Below are positions 15,522 to 20,795 of a stretch of 20,795 nt of DNA, piece after piece. The stretch's first letter is position 1; each line of letters starts with the position of its first letter. A program made the translations under genes and the position numbers. The DNA is from an uncultured Clostridia bacterium (GTDB taxonomy: Bacteria > Bacillota > Clostridia > Lachnospirales > CAG-274): positions 1 through 20,795 of the forward strand of contig CAJTVH010000052.1 of NCBI GenBank assembly GCA_910579745.1. The letters run 5' to 3'. The notes under the pieces were generated by a model that searched no databases, was not told where the DNA came from, and saw only the letters and a program-made list of their open reading frames with translations.

Positions 15522-16558
15522 ATTGAAAAAGCTATACCCAAAATATAAGACGCTATTATAGCGAAAGCCAATATTATTGAGGCTGGCGAGTTTTCTCTGA
15601 ATTTAAGTATCATAAGTGATAAAATTGAGGACGCTATTGCGAACAATATTAACATGATTGAGCCTGTATTCGCTTTTGTGATTTCTGCAAAACCGGTCTC
15701 GCTTTCATAAGTATTGTATATACTGCCGTTTCGATAAAGAATGTCGCCTAAAGAAAGCACCGTGAAATTGAAAAGGTTGCTTCCTGTTATATTTCCTATT
15801 GAGGCGTTAAAGTTTTTAAGACGAACGAGGTTTATTGATGAGGTAAGTTCAGGCAAAGATGTGGCTATTCCTAAAAATACCGCTCCGGCGACGGTTTTAC
15901 CTAAAGAGAGTCTTTCAGATAGAGAATCTGTCGCTTGTGTCAGCAATATACTTATTATCACGAGAATAACGGAGAACAGTATAAAGCGTGTGATAATCTC
16001 TTTTACTGTCAAATTGACGGCGCTTTTTTTATCGTTTGATGAGATGTCGTCATTTTTTGCTGTCTTAATATTTATAATATAGAGTGTTATCAACAGTATT
16101 GATATGATATTAACTTTTGTTATTATAATTGGAACGGCGTAATTTTGGGGAATATATATTCCGATTAGGGATAGTATAAACATTATTATTGTGAATATCA
16201 GTGTCTTGTTATGGGCTTTTGAGATTTTAGCCTCTTTAAAGTTTTTTAAGGAGATTAGCACGCAAATACCTATTATTGTAAAATTAAATATATTGCTTCC
16301 GTATACGTTTCCCTGAACAAGTTCCGCCTGAGAGAGAATGATAACGGCTGTAACGCTTGTGAAAAGCTCGGGCAGGGAAGTTACGGCGGCGAGTATTACC
16401 CCGCCTATAAAAGCCCCTGATAAATTTGTTTTCTTATCGAGGGCATCAACATATTTTGAAAGGTAGATAGAGGCTGTTACCACTATTGCCGCCAAGCTTA
16501 TGTAAAGCGCGAGTAAAAGCGGCAAACTCTCAATATTTGAAAAGAAATTAAAATTCAT
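15518..16558 (-). CDS. Sodium/calcium exchanger (CaCA) family membrane protein
   Basis: A 346-residue integral membrane protein with about ten hydrophobic helices in two homologous halves. The first half has the alpha-1 repeat GGVILAAVTSLPELFTSV and GNVYGSNIFN (residues ~51-92). The second has alpha-2 GAVFLGIATSLPELTSSI and GNITGSNLFN (~225-264). The TSLPEL and GSN-FN signatures bind the cation, with Glu64 and Glu237 as key acids. A polar loop (~165-185) joins the halves. Family members exchange Ca2+ for Na+ or H+ across the cytoplasmic membrane; which ions this one carries cannot be read. The ribosome site AGGAGGAG lies seven bases before the start. The gene stands alone, oriented against its neighbours. 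Confidence 0.9.
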   Translation of the reverse strand: MNFNFFSNIESLPLLLALYISLAAIVVTASIYLSKYVDALDKKTNLSGAFIGGVILAAVTSLPELFTSVTAVIILSQAELVQGNVYGSNIFNFTIIGICVLISLKNFKEAKISKAHNKTLIFTIIMFILSLIGIYIPQNYAVPIIITKVNIISILLITLYIINIKTAKNDDISSNDKKSAVNLTVKEIITRFILFSVILVIISILLTQATDSLSERLSLGKTVAGAVFLGIATSLPELTSSINLVRLKNFNASIGNITGSNLFNFTVLSLGDILYRNGSIYNTYESETGFAEITKANTGSIMLILFAIASSILSLMILKFRENSPASIILAFAIIASYILGIAFSM

Positions 16559-16861
16559 AGTTAACTCCTCCTGTTTATTTTATTATTTTTTTCTTTTGAG
16601 ATTTTTATTCTTAATTTTAATAAAATTTAATAAAAAAGGCAAGGGAAATTTAATTAAAAAATATGTTTTAGTTATAAAAATCTATTGAAAGATTATTAAA
16701 TTTATGATGATTTTAAAATTTTTGTTTATTTTTTTGTGTTAATGGTATAAAATTTATATAAGAGGTAGCCTTTTTTTTGTTAAATTATATAATAAACTTG
16801 TTGACAGATTTTAGTTTTAATTGTAAAATAATAAGGGCTGTTAGTTTTTGCTGTTTATTAT
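16559..16861. other. Intergenic region upstream of tRNA-Arg
   Basis: 303 very AT-rich bases with no gene. It contains the tRNA promoter at 16801-16829 and, near 16559-16575, the ribosome site of the minus-strand exchanger gene. No other feature is supported. Confidence 0.7.
16801..16829 (+). promoter_or_regulatory. Promoter of tRNA-Arg
   Basis: A perfect TTGACA at 16801-16806 is followed after exactly 17 bases by TAAAAT at 16824-16829. This places transcription start ~25 bases before the mature tRNA 5' end. Confidence 0.8.
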
Positions 16862-16934
16862 GTATCATTAGCTCAGTGGATAGAGCGTTCGGCTCCGAAC
16901 CGAGAGGCCACGGGTTCAATTCCCGTATGATACA
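16862..16934 (+). tRNA. tRNA-Arg (anticodon CCG)
   Basis: A complete 73-base cloverleaf. The acceptor stem GTATCAT pairs with ATGATAC (16927-16933), followed by discriminator A. The D arm is GCTCAGTGGATAGAGC. The anticodon stem TTCGG/CCGAG has one G-T pair, and its loop CTCCGAA gives anticodon CCG, reading the codon CGG. The T arm is ACGGG-TTCAATT-CCCGT. CCA is not encoded (TTC follows) and must be added after transcription. It is a solitary tRNA gene with its own strong promoter. Confidence 0.95.
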
Positions 16935-17089
16935 TTCGCTATAACAATAAACAAAATCCCGGCGGCGAAACGGCGGAGGTTATTATTACAAAGTTATTAT
17001 GTGAGTTGGTTTTTCTGATTTACTTATAGCTTTTGTTTTGTCGCCTAAGAACATGGCTGAAATCTTTAAAAAGCCAGCCTAAAAAAATG

Positions 17090-17140
17090 TATTCAAAAAA
17101 TCAACAAAAAATAATATTATTTATGCTTATTTTTTGAATA
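17090..17140. repeat. 12-bp inverted repeat upstream of rluD
   Basis: TATTCAAAAAAT (17090-17101) is the exact reverse complement of ATTTTTTGAATA (17129-17140), with a 27-base AT-rich loop that itself contains AATAATATTATT. A T-rich tail follows, so it may be a weak terminator for the tRNA transcript or an operator for rluD. Confidence 0.4.
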
Positions 17141-17192
17141 TTTTAATAGTTTTTAGACGGGCTCTTATTGTTAATTTTACGAGGTTTTATTT

Positions 17193-18104
17193 ATGGAATA
17201 TTTTACATTTACAGCCGAAAAAGAAGATAAGGAATTAAGACTTGATATTTTTCTCAAAGAAGAGCTGTATGACATTTCAAGAAACAGACTTCAGGGTCTT
17301 ATTTCAGAGGGGGCTATACTTGTAAATGGAAAGGCCGTAAACAAAAATTACAGGCTTAGAGAAAAAGACATTATTGACGTTAGTATACCGGACCCGATGG
17401 AAACGGATATACTTCCTTATGATATACCTTTAGATATTATTTATGAGGACAGTGAGATTATTGTCGTGAATAAGCCCCAGAATATGGTAGTTCATCCCGC
17501 GGCGGGACACTATGACGACACTTTGGTAAACGCTTTATTATTTCATTGCGGGAAAAGTCTATCGGGAATTAACGGGAAGCTGCGTCCAGGAATTGTTCAC
17601 AGGATAGACAGGGACACATCAGGGGTTTTGGTCATCGCGAAAACAGATAACGCTCATAATTCTCTCGCTTTACAGCTTTCTGCTCATTCTATGACAAGAG
17701 TGTACAACGCTGTTGTGTATAATAATTTTAAAGAGGATTACGGCGTTGTTGATAAACCCATCGGAAGAAATCCGGCGGACAGAAAAAAAATGGCGGTTAC
17801 AGACAAAAACTCAAAAAGAGCCGTTACTCATTATAAGGTTTTGAAAAGAATGGGAAAATTCAATTTTATTGAGCTTAGGCTTGAAACGGGAAGAACTCAT
17901 CAAATAAGAGTTCATATGGCATATATAGGGCACCCGCTTTTAGGTGATTTAGTATACGGACCGAAGAAGCGGACATTTAATTTACAGGGGCAGGCTCTTC
18001 ACGCGAGGGTACTTGGATTTATTCATCCATTGTCTAAAAAGTATATGGAATTTGAGAGCCCTTTACCGAAGTATTTTTCAGAACTTATTGAGAAACTGCG
18101 TTAA
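17193..18104 (+). CDS. rluD: RluA-family 23S rRNA pseudouridine synthase (RluD-like)
   Basis: A 303-residue protein. Residues ~14-62 are an S4 RNA-binding domain (LRLDIFLKEELYDISRNRLQGLI...GAILVNGKAV). The catalytic domain follows, with IIVVNKPQNMVVHPAAGH and the signature HRIDRDTSGVLVIAK, where Asp139 is the nucleophile. Later blocks GRTHQIRVHMAYIGHPLLGD and LHARVLGFIHPL are complete. Family members isomerise uridines in the helix 69 region of 23S rRNA. In Bacillus this gene lies just before the pyrimidine genes; here the pyrB homologue follows within 29 bases, so they probably share a transcript. The ribosome site ACGAGG is about 9 bases before the ATG. Confidence 0.9.
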   Translation: MEYFTFTAEKEDKELRLDIFLKEELYDISRNRLQGLISEGAILVNGKAVNKNYRLREKDIIDVSIPDPMETDILPYDIPLDIIYEDSEIIVVNKPQNMVVHPAAGHYDDTLVNALLFHCGKSLSGINGKLRPGIVHRIDRDTSGVLVIAKTDNAHNSLALQLSAHSMTRVYNAVVYNNFKEDYGVVDKPIGRNPADRKKMAVTDKNSKRAVTHYKVLKRMGKFNFIELRLETGRTHQIRVHMAYIGHPLLGDLVYGPKKRTFNLQGQALHARVLGFIHPLSKKYMEFESPLPKYFSELIEKLR

Positions 18105-18133
18105 TACCACGAAATTTGGAAGTTGGTGATTTT

Positions 18134-19063
18134 ATGGCTTATTCAAGAAAAGATTTTATAAGTCTTTTTGATTTAAACGCGGAAGAAATTTTATATATTT
18201 TGGAAACAGCGGAGACAATGAAATATATTCTTAATCAAAAAAACAAAAAGGCTCCTTATTTACAGGGGAAGTCGGTTATTATTTTATTTTATGAGAAAAG
18301 CGTAAGGGCTAAATTATCTTATGAGTTAGCCGCTCAGTATTTAAGCGCTAACATTGTTGACATAACCGTTTCTAAAGTCACGGATCAATATGAGACTATC
18401 AACGATATGGGGAAAACTATTGAGCAAATGGGCGGCGACTTTATTATATGCCGTCACCCTATGTCTGGAAGCGCTAAATTTCTCGCTGAAAATGTTCACG
18501 CCTCGGTTATTAACGCCGGCGACGGAATTAACGAGGACCCAAGTCAATCGCTTTTAGATCTTATGACGATAAAAAAACAAAAAGGGAGCTTTAATGGGCT
18601 GAAAGTCGCCATTATAGGCGATGTGGCTCACAGCAGAGTTACGAGAAGCAACATATGGGGGCTTCTTAAACTTGGAGCCGAGGTTTGCGTGGCGGGACCT
18701 CCGACTATGATACCATCGGGAATAGAGGGACTTGGCGTTAAAGTGCACTATGATATAAAAGAGGCTGTTAAGGGAGCCGACGTGGTTATGACTATGCGTC
18801 TTGACACATCTAAATCGTCTCAAAGCAGATTTATTTCTCTTGATGAGTATCAGAGTTTTTTCAAAATAGACGAGTATTCTTTGAAAAACGCTAAAGAGGA
18901 TGTTATTGTTATGCATCCCGGACCTGTGAACAGGGGGATTGAGATTTCGTCTCAGCTTGTAGACAACAAAAGATGTTTGCTTGATGATCAGATTACAAAC
19001 GGCGTCGCCGTGAGAATGGCGCTTCTTTATATTTTATCTAATAAGGCGGGTGCTGTTTTATGA
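18134..19063 (+). CDS. Aspartate carbamoyltransferase homologue with altered active site (309 aa)
   Basis: Full-length ATCase fold with clear homology throughout: NAGDGINEDPSQSLLDLMTI, IIGDVAHSRVTRSNIWGLLKLGA, VIVMHPGPVNRGIEI and TNGVAVRMALLYI. Key positions differ from the family as I recall it. The carbamoyl-phosphate motif STRTR is SVRAK (56-60), the 80s-loop Lys of QKGET is Gln (QYET), the His of HPTQ is Asp135, and the residue two after the MRL Arg (Arg222) is Asp rather than Gln. Ser56, Arg58, Arg107, Gln138, Arg168 and Arg222 are kept. Canonical aspartate transcarbamoylation is therefore doubtful. ATG 18134 with GGTG six bases upstream is preferred over TTG 18116. It overlaps the pyrC homologue by 4 bp. 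No pyrI gene is seen. Confidence 0.85.
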   Translation: MAYSRKDFISLFDLNAEEILYILETAETMKYILNQKNKKAPYLQGKSVIILFYEKSVRAKLSYELAAQYLSANIVDITVSKVTDQYETINDMGKTIEQMGGDFIICRHPMSGSAKFLAENVHASVINAGDGINEDPSQSLLDLMTIKKQKGSFNGLKVAIIGDVAHSRVTRSNIWGLLKLGAEVCVAGPPTMIPSGIEGLGVKVHYDIKEAVKGADVVMTMRLDTSKSSQSRFISLDEYQSFFKIDEYSLKNAKEDVIVMHPGPVNRGIEISSQLVDNKRCLLDDQITNGVAVRMALLYILSNKAGAVL

Positions 19064-20343
19064 GCAAAAGAATATTGATAAAAAACGCTAATATTGTTTC
19101 CAGGAATTTTAATGTTTCTGATAAATTTGATATATACATAGAAAATGGTGTTATTTTTGACATAGCTCCGGTTATCGACGCCGAGGACGCTGAGATTATC
19201 GACGCCGACGGTCTTCTTGTTATGCCAGGCTGTATTGATATGTACAGCAAGATATGCGAGTCGGGATATGAAAACAAAAACAACATTATCACTATTTCTA
19301 AAAGCGCTACGTCTGGCGGGTTTACGTCAATTATATCATCGCCTAACTCACAGCCTGTCGTTGATAACAAAACGGTTGTAGAGTATGTTTATAAGAAAAC
19401 TATAGAGCAGGCTGAAGTCAATATTTTTCCTTACGCCAGCATGACAAAGGGATGCGCGGGCGAAGAGGTCGCGGAGATAGGAGAGATGGTTAAAGCGGGG
19501 GCTGTCGGGCTTTCTGACGGTTCATACTCTATTTTGGACGCTGAACTTATGAGGAATATTTGTCTTTACTCAAAAATGCTCGACGTTCCTGTGGTTACTT
19601 TTTGTGAGGACAGAAATTTATCTAAAAACGGGGTTATGAACGACGGTATTATGTCTACCAAATTAGGGCTAATCGGAATTCCTAATGTCGCAGAGGATAT
19701 TATTGTGTCAAGAAATTTACTTTTGGCCCAAAGCACGGGAGCGAAGTTACATATTACCCATGTTACGACAAAAGGAGCGGTTGAGCTTATAAGACAGGGA
19801 AAAGAATCGGGCATTAATGTTACGGCGAGTACTTGTCCCCATTATTTTACTCTTTCTGAGAATGTTCTTGAGGGATATAACACTTTCGCTAAAGTAAGTC
19901 CTCCTCTTCGCACACAAGAGGATATTGAGGCTATTAAGGAAGGTCTCGCTGATGGAACTATTGACGCTATTGCCACAGGGCATACTCCTGTTTCTATTGA
20001 AAGAAAGCTTACTGAGTTTGATAACGCCGCTTTTGGGATCTCAAGCCTTGAGATTTCTTTTCCCGTAAGTTATACGGAGCTTGTTGAGACAGGTGTTTTA
20101 TCGATCAATCAATTTAGTGAGAAGCTTTCTTCCAATCCGGCTAAAATTTTAGGGCTTGACAAAAAGGGAAGCGTTAAAAAAGGCAATGACGCCGATATTA
20201 TTATAGTTGACACAAAAAATGAGTTTGAGGTATACGGGGAGAATTTTTTGTCAAGAGCTAAATATTCGCCTTACGACAATAAAAAAGTCAAAGGTAAAAC
20301 TGTTTTCACCATTGTTAAGGGAAAGATTTTCAAATTTAACTAA
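19060..20343 (+). CDS. Dihydroorotase homologue lacking the metal site (pseudo-DHOase, 427 aa)
   Basis: It aligns along its whole length with class I dihydroorotase: GGFTSIISSPNSQPVVDN, LADGTIDAIAT, FGISSLEISFPVSYTELV, SSNPAKILGL and GNDADIIIVD. Residues that bind zinc or substrate are replaced. HxHxR is Y62-S-K64-I-C66, the second Asp of SDDG is Gly154, the His of HAED is Phe181, NPPLR is SPPLR (Ser280), and ATDHAPH is ATGHTPV (Gly307, Val311). Only His234 of HVT remains. Catalysis by the usual metal mechanism looks impossible. The start ATG lies inside the pyrB homologue's stop (ATGA), so translation is coupled. The closest known parallel is pseudomonad PyrC', an inactive DHOase that scaffolds ATCase. 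Confidence 0.85.
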   Translation: MSKRILIKNANIVSRNFNVSDKFDIYIENGVIFDIAPVIDAEDAEIIDADGLLVMPGCIDMYSKICESGYENKNNIITISKSATSGGFTSIISSPNSQPVVDNKTVVEYVYKKTIEQAEVNIFPYASMTKGCAGEEVAEIGEMVKAGAVGLSDGSYSILDAELMRNICLYSKMLDVPVVTFCEDRNLSKNGVMNDGIMSTKLGLIGIPNVAEDIIVSRNLLLAQSTGAKLHITHVTTKGAVELIRQGKESGINVTASTCPHYFTLSENVLEGYNTFAKVSPPLRTQEDIEAIKEGLADGTIDAIATGHTPVSIERKLTEFDNAAFGISSLEISFPVSYTELVETGVLSINQFSEKLSSNPAKILGLDKKGSVKKGNDADIIIVDTKNEFEVYGENFLSRAKYSPYDNKKVKGKTVFTIVKGKIFKFN

Positions 20344-20563
20344 AAAATAATTTGCGGGTAAATATTATCTTTTCAGAGCCAATAGCTGGGAAACTTAAAG
20401 GTTTCCCGCTCGTGTTTCTGATATAAGCAGAAAAAGAAATATTTTATACAGAGCCTTTTAAGTCCCGATTGGGTTTTTTATATTAAAACGCTGAGGTTAA
20501 AAGAGACGTTATGGATGATAGAAAAATTTTCAAATAAATTTGTGAAAAAAATAAAAAAAGTTA
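20344..20563 (+). other. Intergenic region after the pyr pair, with hairpins
   Basis: About 220 bases without a gene. GGGAAAC (20388-20394) pairs with GTTTCCC (20401-20407), extended by AGC/GCT across a one-base bulge. It is stable, but no strong T tract follows. A shorter CCC-GATT-GGG stem followed by six T at 20464-20479 is a weak intrinsic terminator. One or both probably end the rluD-pyr transcript. Confidence 0.5.
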
Positions 20564-20592
20564 TTGACATGTACCATATTTTGTGTTATTAT
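20564..20592 (+). promoter_or_regulatory. Strong promoter, probably of an rRNA operon
   Basis: A perfect TTGACA at 20564-20569 is followed after 17 bases by TATTAT at 20587-20592. The A-rich tract at 20544-20559 just upstream resembles an UP element. Such a combination is typical of rRNA promoters in Firmicutes. Confidence 0.75.
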
Positions 20593-20599
20593 AATTTAG

Positions 20600-20795
20600 T
20601 CGCATGGAAGTGAGCGAATAAATCGAACATTGAAAACTAAATAACCAAAGAATTAGATATACTCAAATTCCATCAATTAAGATCGGTGCGCTGAGCTAAA
20701 GGATGAAAAGACTGAGGCGAGGAGTTATCGAGAGCGGTGATTCGCTAAAAAAGATCAAAAAAGAAGTCAGTGAAAACTGAAAAGGGAAAACTTTT
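20600..20795 (+). ncRNA. Probable rRNA operon leader (pre-16S), cut by the window end
   Basis: About 195 non-coding, purine-rich, structured bases follow the strong promoter to the window end. GAACATTGAAAACT at 20625-20638 resembles the boxA-type antitermination element and the spacer sequences of clostridial rRNA operons. Local hairpins include AGCG/CGCT at 20733-20746 and CAGT-GAAA-ACTG at 20768-20779, the latter with a GNRA tetraloop. No 16S sequence (GAGTTTGATC) is reached. A leader RNA of another kind cannot be excluded. Confidence 0.5.

Noticed and set aside
18105..18133. PyrR-type attenuator before the pyrB homologue
   Set aside because: Only 29 bases separate it from rluD; there is no room for the anti-antiterminator and terminator, and no PyrR gene is seen.
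19060..20343. Dismissing the pyrC homologue as a sequencing or frameshift artefact
   Set aside because: The frame is continuous, and similarity on both sides of each altered motif stays in the same frame, so the substitutions are real changes and not frame errors.
20690..20760. Known metabolite riboswitch in the terminal structured region
   Set aside because: I could not match it to the core of any class I know, and the boxA-like element and strong promoter fit an rRNA leader better.
20600..20795. 16S rRNA gene within the window
   Set aside because: No conserved 16S 5' sequence is present before the end; only a leader-like region is visible.

Overview
This window looks like chromosome of a low-GC, Gram-positive anaerobe of the class Clostridia. 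The evidence is the AT-rich composition with strong GGAGG ribosome sites, a three-module S-layer (SLH) surface protein, a spore-associated-type protein fragment, an alpha2-type glycyl-tRNA synthetase, group II ECF transporter genes, and the trmR/trhP and rluD-pyrB-pyrC gene neighbourhoods known from Firmicutes. Species or genus cannot be read from the sequence.

Layout. 1-400 holds the 3' end of a gene with a copper-amine-oxidase-like (stalk) domain, followed by a decayed second copy of that domain. 662-1710 holds a small DUF6514-like gene and, convergent to it, a C-terminally shortened spore-type protein; both end at one hairpin. 1931-5506 is the ECF energy-coupling module, with both ATPases fused in one polypeptide, then EcfT and the tRNA pseudouridine synthase TruA. 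5510-7539 is trmR followed by a U32 protein of the TrhP type, together a probable route for hydroxylating and methylating tRNA wobble uridine. 7540-8756 is a 1.2-kb gene-free stretch with two inverted copies of a ~160-bp foldback MITE, a second inverted-repeat pair around a promoter-like box, and several hairpins. 8757-11159 (minus strand) is the secreted SLH protein. 11647-12879 is DUF402 plus RadC. 13116-15208 is glyS plus an RpiB/LacAB-family protein. 15518-16558 (minus strand) is a Na+/Ca2+ exchanger-family protein. 16862-16934 is tRNA-Arg(CCG). 17193-20343 is rluD, a pyrB homologue and a pyrC homologue. 20344-20795 carries a strong promoter and what looks like the leader of an rRNA operon whose 16S gene would begin beyond the window.

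The most interesting observation is the last gene pair. The pyrB and pyrC homologues are full length, without stops, overlap by 4 bp and sit where pyrimidine genes sit in Bacillus (after rluD). Yet both have lost key active-site residues. The DHOase-like protein lacks the HxH metal pair, the DDG Asp, the first HAED His and the catalytic Asp of the ATDHAPH motif. The ATCase-like protein has SVRA instead of STRT, no 80s-loop Lys, and Asp instead of His in the HPTQ motif. They look like a co-maintained pseudoenzyme or re-purposed pair. This recalls the inactive PyrC' of pseudomonads but goes further, because the ATCase partner is altered too.

Motif comparisons were made from memory of family consensus sequences; no database search was possible.
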